A stretch of DNA of 64,000 bases, taken from contig JBBDHG010000003.1 in the NCBI GenBank assembly GCA_037951165.1, positions 12,002,001 through 12,066,000 on the forward strand, given 5' to 3'. The notes under the pieces were generated by a model. That model searched no databases. It was not told where the DNA came from and was given only the letters and a program-made list of their open reading frames with translations. The stretch comes from Lophius americanus (Eukaryota; Chordata; Actinopteri; Lophiiformes; Lophiidae). Below, in pieces: positions 47,191 through 58,620 of the stretch (position 1 is its first letter; the number at the start of each line of letters is the position of its first letter). Made by a program: the position numbers and the translations under genes.

Positions 47191-48344
47191 GTGAGAGAAT
47201 TCCCCTTTGGCATAGCCAGTTTTTCTGGAAAAACAAAGAATTGGTTCCAAGTCAGACACTGGCCGAGGAGCCACCTCGATGGGAATGGGGCGATAGTAAG
47301 TATTGATGACTTTGATGTCTTTATGATTTATAACTCCTGAGAATTTGCCCCATTTCCACCATTACAGATTGAGCTCATTGAGTGAACTCCCATTGTTTCG
47401 ATATGATTTATTTTTCACAGTTGTCTTTTGAGCAATATTACTAACCAAAGAGATCCAGAGAGATTACAGCAAATCACGTTTTTGCTGTAAAAGCTGCCAA
47501 ACCAGACACACACATGAAAATCTTCCTGAAGAATCTGATTCTATGGCATAGAATGGTATGTTATAGAATAATAACAGCAAGAAGAACCTACAAACACACA
47601 GGGTGTCCGCAGACCTTCACAAACTCCTTGTGCGTCATACTTGATAGCTGAGAGGAGGTGCTGATGCCTCAGTTATGCAGGGCCATATTTAGACACACTT
47701 CATGTTAAAACGCTGCTCATAGATCTGCGTACCACAGAGGCATTAATGTATGAGCTTTTTGATTGTGCTTCTACTGTAGTTGTCCCTGGGACTGTCAGTG
47801 TCCGTGCCTGGATAGGATTGTCAATAATATAATTATGTTAGCAAGTACGTTTCCAAGAGAATCACTCGGGGAATTGTTAATTACATCTGTTCCTCAAGTC
47901 CCAAGGTTATTGAGCTGCTGTGAATGAAACTGAAGCATGATGCTAATGTCGACATACTCTCTATGTGCATTTCAGTAGACAAAACCGTAAGTCTTGCATG
48001 TCAAAGGATTGTGTCCATGGGAACATTTTTCTCCTTCTTTGAGAAGGCTAGAAAAAGTCAGTGCTGATGACAGTAAATATGTTATTGTGTGAGTCATACC
48101 ACCCACTGCTGGTTGAAGATGAAAAAAAAGGAGCAGACAAGTGGCCCTGAAGACCCATCAAAACACTAAAACTTGGTGAGCTTGCTCCATCTCAATTGAG
48201 GTCTAAGACACTATACTGCAGCCAGAGGCAACTGTTTCACACAGGGCTAATGATATGACAGAGGTAGGAGGACAAAGAGCTCTATTTTGGTACTCAGCCT
48301 CCCAGTTAGTAGGTGAAGACGAGAGGCAAATGATCTGTGTATGA
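47191..48344. other. no gene seen; includes a repeat-free block
   Basis: Positions 47640-47990 are compositionally balanced and repeat-free, with several ATTA/TAAT sites. This could be conserved non-coding DNA, but nothing proves it. Confidence 0.35.
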
Positions 48345-49075
48345 GGCATCAGGGAAACAGTGAGCTTGAAGGCCATAGTGCTAATGTCAGAATGAGAAAG
48401 TTTGTCGATGACATTCGGTTCCGGATGTCCCTCACCACAGCAACGCTCTCCAGTCTATCCTGGGGAATCCCAGGCAAGATAGGACATATATTCCCTCTAG
48501 CGGGTTCTGGCTGTAACCAAGGGTCTCCTCCTAAGGCAAAACAGGAAAGCTCCAGGGAGGCGTCCTGTACACATCCTGACCTGACATGCAGGAGCAGCAG
48601 CTCCACTCTGAGCTTCCTCCAGATGTACAAGCTTCTCACCTTACCTATGAGGCTGAGCCCAGCCCCCCCACAAAGGAAACTCAATTCAGCCACTTGTGTC
48701 CTTGACCTCATTCTTTCAGTTTTTGCCCAGAAATTATAAATATAGATGAGGGTTTGAACGTAGTTGGAGTGGTTGGTTGAGAACTGTGCCTTACAAGTAG
48801 TTCTCTCTTCAACAAAATGGGTCAATACAACACCATTATTACTGCAGAAGCTGCACCAATCCACCTATCCATCTCACATTACAATTTCACATGACTCAAG
48901 AAAAAGACCATGAGATACTTCAACTTCTCGCTTGAGACAGCAGCACAACTGTGACCTAGAGCGGACATTCCACTGCTTTTCTGGAAGAGAATCTTGGCCT
49001 CAGAGTTGGAGGGGCTTAATCTCATATCTCGTAAGGATGATTTTAGGCATATATCATGTTTGCTTGGCTCCAACG
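48345..49075 (-). mobile_element. Rex3-type LINE, copy C (RT C-terminal part and C-terminal domain)
   Basis: Reading leftwards from about 49075, the plus-strand block TCTTGGCCTCAGAGTTGGAG is the antisense of the SEAMVL region. Positions 48864-48349 give TERMRSRTQVAELSFL, GLSLIGKVRS, LRVELLLLHV and GIPQDRLESVAVVRDIR, the C-terminal blocks of this LINE. The frame is open for 171 codons but lacks all catalytic RT motifs. It complements copy B, which ends before this region. Confidence 0.8.
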
Positions 49076-49887
49076 CTCTTTATACTGTATATTATTCACA
49101 CCTCAGAATCAGAAAATTAGGATGCATTTGTCATTTTATGCTCTGAATACAACAAAAATAGAAGTGCAAACATTAAAAACAGCACATGAAATAAAACAGT
49201 GGACTAATCAATGAACATAGATACAAAACTACAATAAATGATCAATTAATATTGTAAGGAAATTTAAGTGCTGAGTGAGCAGTTGCTTGAAAGAGTGCCA
49301 GGCTGATGAGGCTCTCACTGTGTTCTTTTGTTTAGTGTAGAAATGGGAAAGAGACCCTGAATCTGGAGGTGTGTTTAGCAAACCTAAGAGTCCCTGCCAG
49401 AGCGCAAAACTTCAAACAGATGGTGGAGTCTTCAGTGATGTTAGAGGCTCTCTTAGCAGTTATAGGGAAACTAAGAGAGGTCCTTGGAGATGAAACCTCC
49501 CTGGATTTAAAGGGGCTGCCTGTTTTACACACAAGACCCATTTACGCTGAGTGGGGCCGGGTTTACATCACGTAAAGTCCAAAAAAGCTCTTTGGTCTTT
49601 TGTGATATTCAGTGTCGGGTTGATTGCTGAGCACCGTGCTTACAGTTTCTGAAGTTCATCCCCGTACGCTGATTCGTTACCCTTTGAAAGTAGTATTAGC
49701 TCATGGTTTTGTTTCGGCAAATTTAATGATGAGTAGGCTGGTGTACAGTGGTGGTTGCAGAGGGAGTACAGAAATGGACTCAACACACATTCTTGAGGAG
49801 TGCCATTACTGTGGTGGAGGAGGAGATATGGGGTCAAATTTAAAACTTAGATCACAGTCTTAATGCTATCAACGCACACACATTTTG
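49076..49887. other. no gene seen
   Basis: Overlapping short open frames on both strands at 49332-49575, without recognisable motifs. Confidence 0.45.
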
Positions 49888-49965
49888 GCTGCCTGTGGCT
49901 CATGAGGTAGAGCGGTCATCCACTTGTCAGAAGTTTGGCGGTTTGAGCTCAAGCTCCAGCAGTTT
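49888..49965 (+). mobile_element. SINE head fragment, same family as 6543-6870
   Basis: CTGTGGCTCATGAGGTAGAGC then GGTCATCCACTTGTCAGAAG and GGCGGTTTGAGCTCAAGCTCC match the tRNA-like head at 6561-6620. The body and tail are missing. Confidence 0.7.
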
Positions 49966-49984
49966 ACATGTAACTGTAACATTG

Positions 49985-50282
49985 TCCAATAATTCACTCA
50001 CAAAATATTCACTTGCACAATTATAACACTGCACCTGTTTTTGCACTATATTCTATCGATGTTATTGCTACTCGTTAACTTAAACAACATGCACCTTGCA
50101 CTTGGAACTGTATATAGCTCACTTCTTTCTATATGTTTATATTTTCTATTTCTGTTTATATTTTCTTTTGTGGGTTAGTATTTATATTTAATTTGTATGT
50201 GTTTATATGTGTGTAACTCAACCTGCAGCTGTAACAAGGAAATTTGTCATCATGCGATGCAATAAAGTATGTCTACGTCGAA
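49985..50282 (+). mobile_element. Rex1/CR1-type LINE 3' UTR
   Basis: TGCACCTTGCACTTGGAACTG, a T-rich middle, GTGTAACTCAACCTGCAGCTG, TAACAAGGAAATTTGTCATC and GCAATAAAGTATGTCTACG follow the order of a common fish Rex1-type 3' UTR. No coding part is attached. Confidence 0.6.
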
Positions 50283-50828
50283 TGCCCTATTCCTATTGTA
50301 AAATTTCGATATACAGTAAAACCACCCCAGACATTCAGTTCAGTCTGCTGAGCTAAAGTTATTTTAGGCTCATTCAGACTGGCAGGGACCTATAAGGTAT
50401 GGGGACAAGTGGTGATTTGAAATATTGGCAATCCAGTGCAAATGTGCCATGTCGGTAATTTGTAGAATATAAATTCCATCGCAAATTACCTAACATAATT
50501 TGCAAAACACAGAGGTGAGGTGATAATTTCAGTGCCGTACAAATCGTTTACTCAATGATTCGTGGGTGAGATTTATATTTACTGTTTCCTCTGCTGCTTT
50601 TTCGGCATCTTTGCTGATCAAATTATGGCAGCTGCAGTGCAAATAATGAAATACTTACTAATGAAAGTTAAAAACTGTGTGTTGGAAAAAAATCTATGAT
50701 CGAGGTGTAGTTACACTACTAGGTGTAGTGTAGAACCTCTGCCTGCCCCAGACGCACCCATAGGTGCTGACAGCTGACCTGGTCGCACCAGAAACTACTG
50801 TTAGCAGCAGCGGCAGGTAAACACAGCC
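50283..50828. other. no gene seen
   Basis: Nothing recognised. The sequence just left of the inverted repeat (50755-50815) is somewhat GC-richer. Confidence 0.45.
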
Positions 50829-51159
50829 TTGACATCACATACGGAGGGATAATGTCATTAAATTCATGTGAAATACAGGCTTCAATTATCCCCTGCGAAG
50901 GAACCGCGGGAAACAGGGACATTGGGTTGCAATTTCTAAATCCGATGAGGTCCTCAGGTAATACTAGTCCCGTGCGAATAGGGCATAAATCAAAGCCTGT
51001 AAGGTTTATTTGCAGTGGACTCATTTTAACTGAGGACCTCATGTGATTTCCATTTTACGCCCCACTGTCTGTGTTTCATGTGGTGCCTTTGCACGGTATA
51101 AGTGAAGTCTGTATTTCATTTAAATTTACTGACATCATCCCCCCATATATTATGTCTTG
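50829..51159. repeat. near-complete ~330-bp inverted repeat (foldback/MITE-like)
   Basis: Positions p and 101988-p are complementary across almost the whole stretch without net indels, centred at about 50994. Landmarks are GACATCACATACGGAGGGAT (50831) against the reverse of 51157, GAAATACAGGCTTCA against GAAATACAGACTTCA, and GAGGTCCTCAG (50947-50957) against CTGAGGACCTC (51030-51040). Arm identity is roughly two thirds to three quarters. A weaker extension may reach 50804 and 51180. No flanking target duplication was found. Confidence 0.8.
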
Positions 51160-51704
51160 ACTCTGCGTTACCCTGCTGCACATGGGATTTTTGTTTAAGT
51201 CGTCATTGTACCAGTACACACCATGTCGTTCATAGTAAGAACTACTGTATTTAGCCTGATAAAAGATAGAAAAATGTTCCTTACTGGATGCTGCTATGAT
51301 GTGATCCACCTCATCATTTCGAGGGGTTTGCTCTTTTTAGCGTCTTATCTATGAAAATGTGATTCTATGTTGTGGATCAACATGACGACTTATATTTGCA
51401 CCAAAATGTTAACAGATACTGAAATACCATACTTAATTTTATCCATTGCAGCTAGCATAATTTGACCTTGAAAAAGCAGAAAAAGCAGCAGAGGCACAAA
51501 AAACAGAAAACATAAATTCCTCCCACAAATCTCTGAGATACCGTTTCATGAGGGACTAAGATGATCAAACCTCATCATATCATGTCATACCTTTGTGTTT
51601 GGTTAAATAAAAAGGTAAATTTTTAAGTGTCACAAATTACAGTCATGGCACATTCAAACAGGATTATTTACACAGATGTACTGCACATTTATTATAATTT
51701 ACTA
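51160..51704. other. no gene seen
   Basis: AT-rich unassigned DNA between the inverted repeat and a related fragment. Confidence 0.45.
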
Positions 51705-51800
51705 CAGGTCCCCAGGTTATACCAGCCCCCTGCAAATAGAGCTATAGTGTCTTTCATTAAGACCGTGAGGTCGTCAGGCACTGCTCCTCATGAATGGGTC
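51705..51800 (+). repeat. two partial copies of the inverted-repeat core
   Basis: AGGTCCCCAGGTTATACCAG and CCCCTGCAAATAG (51706-51740) match 50949-50985. GAGGTCGTCAGGCACTGCTC (51767-51786) is a second, shorter direct match to GAGGTCCTCAGGTAATAC at 50947. Confidence 0.55.
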
Positions 51801-52964
51801 AAATGCTGAGACCTTGTCCAGCTATGATGACATTGAATTTATTATAAAACTTTGTAATGAGATTCATAGTAAGAATTCCAGAAAGTTTTAAGCCATATAA
51901 ACAGGTTGCATTTTCAAAATTGGATATTCTGCAGAGCTGACGTGTTCTACCTCTGCGGGAGGGTAAGGGTTTAACGCAGCATCTCCATTTGATCATCTGC
52001 TTTTCCATCCGCCTCTCTTATCACGTCTGTCCGTAAATGCTTGTTTATTCCTCTGAGTTTCATCCTCTGCTTAGAGAAACAAACGTCAGGGGTTGAATCT
52101 TCGTCTCTGATACTGATGATCAAAGAAGTGAGCTCCTGGCTCAGTAAGTCAGAGCTGTGAGCTGACATTCAGCTTAATCACACACACAGATCGCAGAACA
52201 GTCTCCTGATTAAGGAGACTGTCACATGCTAAAGTTACCGTTTCACATCTACATCAATTAGACTGTTGTTTTCTGCCCATTACAGGCTTTACATTAAACG
52301 ATATGAATATTTTTTCTGACCATCCTAACCAGTGAAAAATCTTTTTTTATCATTTGGAGTAAATGAGAAACGGTTGTTGTTCTTAAATGTATGGGTTTAT
52401 TACAGACATATCTGTTATAACAGAGAAGATCCTGGAAAGCTCCAGTGTGGGTCTCATCCCGGAATCTTGCCATTTAGCTCCAGCAGAATAAGTACTTGCT
52501 TACAATGTCAGGGCCAATCTTGCAGGACAAACTATCATGCGTCCTTCAGACAGAACAGTGCCAGTCATAACATCAGGAAAGTCTTTAAAAACATGTGGGG
52601 CAAAGGTTAGTATTTTCAATTCCCTATCAGCTGTTGATTTTAAAGATTGGGGAAGACGAAATGAAAGCTTTCAGTAACTACATGAAGCATTTATTCCAGG
52701 TATTCATGATCAGATACAGGTTTGAACAATAAATACAAACATCCTATTCATCTATAACCCTACAAACACATGTCATAAATTACTACCAAGCAGTTTTGCA
52801 GGTTATGGTAAGTTCCCTTATTTTGAAGGAGTGGAGTGGAACTGGAATTGGCCAGTGTGTTGTGAGTGTTCTGCTTTGATGGACAAAACAAGGAAGTATA
52901 AGCAGTCCTCCCCATGTTCAACTATGTCACCCGTAAGTTTGGCCATTTTGCATTTCAAAGTGTG
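51801..52964. other. no gene seen
   Basis: Short frames without motifs; no repeats recognised. Confidence 0.45.
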
Positions 52965-53485
52965 CCATAAACCTTGTGCAAAAAAACACAAACACACAAA
53001 AACTTAACAAGAAAACAACTCTGTTCCAAATCCAACCCCGCAGAAATTTTCAGGGCTTTTACCTAGCAACAAAGCTAACAAGCTACCTTTTAAAGCCGAA
53101 TGGGTGAAATGAATTGGGCGAAGCCAAAATAAAATACATTTTTTATTTATATTTGAAAGCAGTTTGGCAATTAATCAATCTCCCCTCCATTTATGGTGGC
53201 CCAGAAGTGCAAAACAACTTTACAATATACAGTGAAAAACACTTTTACCAACAATGGTATTTACCACCAGTACGTCACACTCAAATGCATTTCAGTCTTA
53301 GAGAATTTAGGAGGAAATGTGGAAATTTCCATCGGACTAATGCCATGTCAATATTGTGATCCAGTTGTTGATTGGATAGAGAGGATGTCCTTCCTTGGAG
53401 CATCATTTCATTCATTTCCATTCCATTCATTGTGTTTTGGCCAATTGCAGTTCAGCATGGAAAAATAGAGGCACCCGTAAAATTG
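52965..53485 (+). repeat. old repeat (partner 27255-27735), left part, split by a hAT element
   Basis: Carries the first two thirds of the repeat: ACAACTCTGTTCCAAATC, GGCTTTTACCTAGCAACAAAG, TGGTATTTACCACCAGTACG, GGAGGAAATGTGG, CATGTCAATATTGTGATCC, GTTGTTGATTGGATA. It ends at TAAAATTGATGTAGTA, after which the hAT terminus starts. Confidence 0.7.
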
Positions 53486-53493
53486 ATGTAGTA
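53486..53493. repeat. 8-bp target-site duplication, left
   Basis: ATGTAGTA directly before the CAGTGG terminus; the right copy is ATCTAGTA (7 of 8 identical). Eight bp is the standard length for hAT elements. Confidence 0.8.
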
Positions 53494-54763
53494 CAGTGGT
53501 TGTCAAACTTTTTACACCGCGTACCAGCTATATATATATCCGGCTTTCCAATATATCCGACTTTCTTTTACACAGTGTTGTGGTTGTGGCTGAAGTTCGA
53601 AGGAGTTGCACTAGAACTGGCACTTAAACTCACATGATTATAAGGCAAGGGGACGCCCCTCACACACATACAGTACTAACACATACAGTACACACACATA
53701 CAGTACACACACATACAGTACACACACATACAGTACACACACATACCGTACACACACATACAGTACACACACATACAGTACACACACATACAGTACACAC
53801 ACATACAGTACGCAAACAGAGCAGGTGAGAACATTAACAATAACAACTGTAAGTCCCTGTAAATGCACATTTCTAATGTGATGTAACCTGAGTCGTACCT
53901 TCTTACTGGTGTTCACCGTTTGCTGCTGTTGATTCAGGGATGCTGCTGTGTTCACTGTTTTACACTGCAGTTTCTATAACGATGCTAATAACATTCTCCT
54001 CCTGACCCACACTTCTCTTCCTAAAGGTTCCCGTTCGAAGCCCCGATTGCATTGTTTTTAAACTACTCATAATTTTAGCCACCTCCGCTTACTGTCTTCT
54101 AGTCGTCACAGTTTAGCTTGTAACAGCTTTGCGCGGGCGCCACAACCCAACTCCGTAGCAGGCTGATGGACGTCTGAACAAAAAACTGAAGGAAAGGCTG
54201 AACTTATTTTAAGGACCATTTAATTCAACTCATGTTTGAAATATTTTCATTTCATTCATCAAAGTATTTTGATAGTATTACACGTGTTCGCCTTTTCCTG
54301 TTCGGGTTCCAGACGGTGGTCAGGGAACAGGGGATATGTTTGTTTCTTTACTCCAGGGCTAAAGTTTCTCCTTCGGGACCAACCCTTTACTCCTGACCAG
54401 AAAAAACCCACAGGAGACTCCAGGTGCTCTATGAAGCTGCAGCGTTTATTTCAGACCACTGTGCCCTGCTGTACACTTACAAAATCACTTAGTTGCTTCA
54501 AACTCTTTGCTAACACTGTCTTTTTCCTTTCACTCTCACTCATGCTTCAGCATCGCTCTGCTCGCTCTCTTGTTCTCCCTCGACCACCCCCTCATACAGG
54601 CAGACAGGTACTTTCAAAGAGGCCATGCACCCTTGCAACATACATTTTAAACTAATCTTATTTAATTTACTAAAAGAAGGGAATTTCAGAGATTCCTCCA
54701 CGTATTAGTAGAGGAAGCGTGTGTACAACTAGTGGTACCCATACCATAGTTTGAGAATCCCTG
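53494..54763. mobile_element. non-autonomous hAT DNA transposon, 1270 bp
   Basis: The terminal inverted repeats are CAGTGGTTGTCAAACTTTTT on the left and, in reverse complement, CAGGGATTCTCAAACTATGG on the right, matching the CAGNGGTTCTCAAACT type of vertebrate hAT ends. It is flanked by an 8-bp target duplication and lies inside an older repeat whose uninterrupted relative is at 27255-27735. The interior has a 15-bp minisatellite and no transposase motifs. The 139-codon frame at 54236-54655 shows no DDE/RNase-H or BED features. Strand cannot be assigned. Confidence 0.85.
53661..53810. repeat. 15-bp minisatellite, 10 units
   Basis: Exactly ten 15-bp units of CACACACATACAGTA. Unit 2 begins CTAAC and unit 6 has CCGTA; the rest are identical. 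The period is a multiple of three, so the array is open in frames on both strands (His/Thr and Cys/Val repeats), which I treat as artefacts. Confidence 0.97.
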
Positions 54764-54771
54764 ATCTAGTA
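54764..54771. repeat. 8-bp target-site duplication, right
   Basis: ATCTAGTA immediately after the hAT terminus; one mismatch to the left copy. Confidence 0.8.
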
Positions 54772-54985
54772 GATCCCGCCTCCAGGGGACGATGGTGAAG
54801 TCTGTCCTCCTCTGCTCACCACCTCACACGGACTGCATTTTACCTTGCCTGACTCTAGGTGTCACTGTTGAAGCATAATCTGAATTTCAGTAATGGCTCT
54901 TAGTTAATTAACACAGAGACAATTATTTCGTAAATGATGAGATTTGGAAATGCTTTATTCCAACCAGTTACTCTTTTTATATTTT
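54772..54985 (+). repeat. old repeat (partner 27255-27735), right part
   Basis: Resumes with GTGAAGTCTGTCCTCCTCTG, CACCTCACACGGACT, GACTCTAGGTGTCACTGTTG and TTTCAGTAATGG, then CCAACCAGTTACTCTTTTTA, matching 27590-27760. Confidence 0.7.
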
Positions 54986-57489
54986 AATCTCTCTTACTTT
55001 ATCTCTCAAAAACAGTGGCGGACAATCAAAAACAAAACTGCCATGACTAACCATCTTTGCAGACCACACAAAGATGTCTAGCTCTCCAGGCCCATATCCC
55101 ACTCTTACACAAAGATTCATGGACGTGGGCTCTACAGTTTTTGCCTGACATTTACATCTTTGTACAAAATGAGTTTAATGGATGCTGGAAAATATGTTTC
55201 CTAATCTACTGGAAAATCTCAAACTGTGCTGATCCTTTGTAAAGGCAGTTGAAGGTGCAGTGGGTAAAATGTAGGTGTATTTCTGTGATAAACCGAACAT
55301 AATATTTATGTTCGGACAGGGCATCAAAACGTTTTCCCAATGCAACGCCTTCGTGGCTTTAAGTGTTGGCTTAACTTCTGTCTTGGGTTTGTTTAAAGTC
55401 ATCTATATCTCCAGAAGAACCCGTCCTCTTCCATGGTTTGTAGAGAGGCCACAATGGACAACTGAACTCTGCCTCTTGAGACAGGTTTTCACGTCCTTTG
55501 ACCGAAGCGGCAGAGAGATGATTGGGAGGAAGATGATGGATACATTGTTGCTGGATAACTGTTTTAACACATGGAGTATCATAGCTCAAGAAAATGCTAC
55601 AGCGGGTAACTTCAAGAAGAAAAACACAAAGACCCAACCCGAGGTAAATGACCTGAGGTAATTGGTGGGGTCCATGCAGTCCACCCGGTAGATGGAAACA
55701 CGAAGAGAAGCATAACGATTGAATAGATTTTGAACTGCGATAGACAACCAAGCTGTGATGGCTAAAGTACCGGGTCAGAACATCTATTAAACTGCAGGTT
55801 TGGTTGGGTGTTACGGTTCTGCAGTTCTTACAACTAACCAAAGTGTTCTAATTGAGGACAACTGGCGAATTGGCAATAGGTTCATGGGGTTTTCTGGTAC
55901 CACTGATTCATCCACATCCTGCTAGATTTGACAGAATCCAAATAAAGAAAATGTCTATGAAACCCAGCCATTGTAGTTTTATTTTTCATTATTCAGTAGT
56001 AATATTTGGAATAAATACCAGACCATGTTTATTCCACATATACAAGCCGGCATATTGGGGTTTTGACATCTATAGTGTGTCTTGAATAATTCAAATGAAT
56101 GTACATTGCAAAGGTACACAAGGAGAATATCCAGCGCCAGTCAGACCTTTACACCAGCCTATGGCAGTGTGACCCCAGAAAGAAATACAGTTTATATCAA
56201 ACCTGTGTCATTTGATTTCTTCCAGCAGAGAATCCCTGTGGAGCTCTCAAAAGTGAAACCAGAGTTCTGTGAGATGGTGAGTCTGCAGCAATATCCCTCT
56301 ATCTGCAGTAGCGTCTCTCTGCCGACAGGTGGCACTCATGTGCTTCTAGACAAGATGGAGGTTGTTGTCATCTGAATATGTCCCAATCAAACTTCCCATC
56401 GTCTCTCTGTAGCTCAACACACACAGAAGTACCCACATGCACACTTGAGCAAACAAATATTTGCATAATCATGCATGTACAAAGCGCCCACGCACCTCGC
56501 TCTATCATTGAGACTCATGCAGATCATAATCATAATCTTCTTGTCGTTTCTTTTCAAAGCCATCCTTCCCTTACAGCGTTGGCCTCTCCAGCCAGCTTGG
56601 TCCAAACTTGGTCATAAAACTGCAGAGATTTGGAGGATTGTGGGTAAAGAGTTGGACACAAGGCTCATTGAAGGATAAAGGTTCCGATGGGTATGAAGAG
56701 GAGGAGGAGGAGGCTGGGTAGGAGGTTAGGTTACTCTTTATCCCTGTCTATATAGGAGCGTCACTTTACAAACATTCGAAGAGACCGTGTAGCGGAAGGA
56801 TCCCCAGGCAACCATAAAGCTGCTCCTAACAATGTGTTTTTATATCCAGTCTGCTCCTACTCAGAAAGGACACTTTTATGTCCACAGCAGCAAATACTGA
56901 AATGTCGATATGTAGGATAATGAACATAGAGAGTGCAGTGGCTCTTTTTTATTGGGGAAAAAAGAGTTTATACCTGCTGAGACTGATAAACATCTTTGAC
57001 AGTCTTGAGGGCCATCCTCATCCAACAACTAGGCTAGGAGACCTTCTAATAAAAACCTTCTAATAAGTGTTGATTAGAGACAAAAAGCAGTAGTAAAATT
57101 CATTAGAACATCCATTATATAAAAAAAAGATGCCATACATAGTCTAATATTTCTCTGTATCAAACTTAAAACCAGTACTTAAAAATATAATTGGGAAAAA
57201 AAACACAACATCAACATCACATTAGGAGCATTTAATCTCTTTTACTGAACAGTGAATTTGACTAAATCAACAATTTGCAGAGGTAGGAACTGTAACTAGA
57301 AATTTTCAATCTGTGTCTGATGATCAAACTAAAGGCACATTGTGAACGTGGGCCATTTTGGTGTGTGAACCCGGACTGTTTCACTGTATGAAGCCTTTAA
57401 ACATTTTGTTGTGGCTGTTATATCAGTATTTGTGTTACTGTACGACAATATTAGAAGCAAAAAAAATGTGAAGTTTGGGGCAGATGTCT
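54986..57489. other. no gene seen
   Basis: Overlapping frames on both strands at 55275-55841 (128 and 156 codons) lack motifs and overlap each other. A perfect 10-bp inverted repeat CCGAACATAA/TTATGTTCGG is at 55293-55315. A GAGGAG run is at 56697-56713. Confidence 0.45.
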
Positions 57490-58620
57490 TTGACGAATGT
57501 GACATGTCGCTTGATGTCTTTGAAGTCTTTGTGACATGTGACTTGATGTCTTTGAAGTCTTTGCGACATGTGATTTGATGTGTTCAATGTCAATTACATT
57601 TAATTTGATGTCTTCGATGTCTATGTGACATGTAACTTAATGTCTTTGATATTTTGAAATGTAACTTGCTGTGTTTGATGTCTCTATGACATGTAACTTG
57701 ATGTTTTTAGATGTCTTTAATAATTATAATAATAATAATAATAATAATACATTTAATGTATAATGCATCAAATTAAATCTCAAAGTGCTTTAAAATGTGA
57801 CAGGATGTCTTTTTCATAGGATTGAACCTCTTTGACATGTGATTTGATGCATTGATTTCTTTGATGTCTAAAATGTGTCCTGATGTATTTGATGTTGTTG
57901 TGACATGTGACTTCATGTCATGAATGTCATGTAGACACCATGTCTTTGATGCCATCGTAACATGTACTTTGAAGTGTTTATGATGGCTGTCACATATGAC
58001 TGGATGTTTTTTTTTATGTCTTTGACATGTAATGGCTTTGATGCTTTTGCCACGTGATTTGTCTTCTGTGATTTCTCTGACACGTGTCTTGATGTCTTTG
58101 AATTATGATGTGAAGTGTGATTCCTTTAACATGTAATTTTGGTGTCCTCGATGTCTTCGTGACTTGCCACTTGATGTCTTTGACTTGACGTGTAACTTGA
58201 TGGCTTTGATGCGTTTGGCAAATGATTCGACTTCTTTGACGGCTTTGAAATGTGTCTTGATGACCTTGAAGACATTGTGAGATGTATATTAATGTATTTG
58301 ATGCCTCTGACATTTGACTTGATGTCACTAATGTCTTTCATTTCTTTGTGTTGTAAAGTGACGTCTATGACATGTTATTTCATGGCTTTGATGTCTATGA
58401 TATGTTATTTCATGGCTTTGATGTCTGACATATATCTTGCTGTCTCTGATGCCTGTGATGTATCTTGAGGTCGTTGTGATGTAGCCTGATCTCTTTGATG
58501 CCTTTATTACATAAATGTGACTTGACTCTTTTACATGTACCTTAATGCCTTTGATGTCAGTGACAGGTGATTTTAACGTCGGTTTGTCTTTTAACTTGAT
58601 GCGATCGATAAGTGAAATGT
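57490..58620 (-). repeat. large degenerate minisatellite, 28-32-bp period
   Basis: About 1.1 kb of variants of GTGACATGTGACTTGATGTC followed by TTTGATGTCTTT. The first two units are 32 bp and nearly identical; later ones vary between 28 and 32 bp, for example two adjacent 30-bp units at about 58360-58420. It is interrupted by a (TAA)n-tailed fragment at 57722-57790. In reverse complement the unit is the ACATCAAGTCACATGTCAC seen at 29323, 32234 and 33662. Open frames across it (DIKSHV-type repeats) are artefacts. Confidence 0.9.
57722..57790 (-). repeat. short (TTA)n-tailed retroposon end inside the minisatellite
   Basis: Plus strand shows TAA repeats, then CATTTAATGTATAATGC and TCTCAAAGTGCTTTA. 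Its reverse complement matches the end at 23285-23335. Confidence 0.6.

Noticed and set aside
53661..53810. CRISPR array
   Set aside because: Units are head-to-tail without spacers, in a eukaryotic genome inside a DNA transposon.
55275..55841. Overlapping 128- and 156-codon frames on opposite strands
   Set aside because: Both cannot be coding and neither shows a domain.
57490..58620. CRISPR-like or coding repeat protein (DIKSHV-type)
   Set aside because: Degenerate tandem repeat with variable period of 28-32 bp, not frame-preserving.
57490..58620. Array of p53 half-sites (RRRCWWGYYY) in the minisatellite
   Set aside because: The CATG core recurs but the outer positions usually deviate from the consensus.
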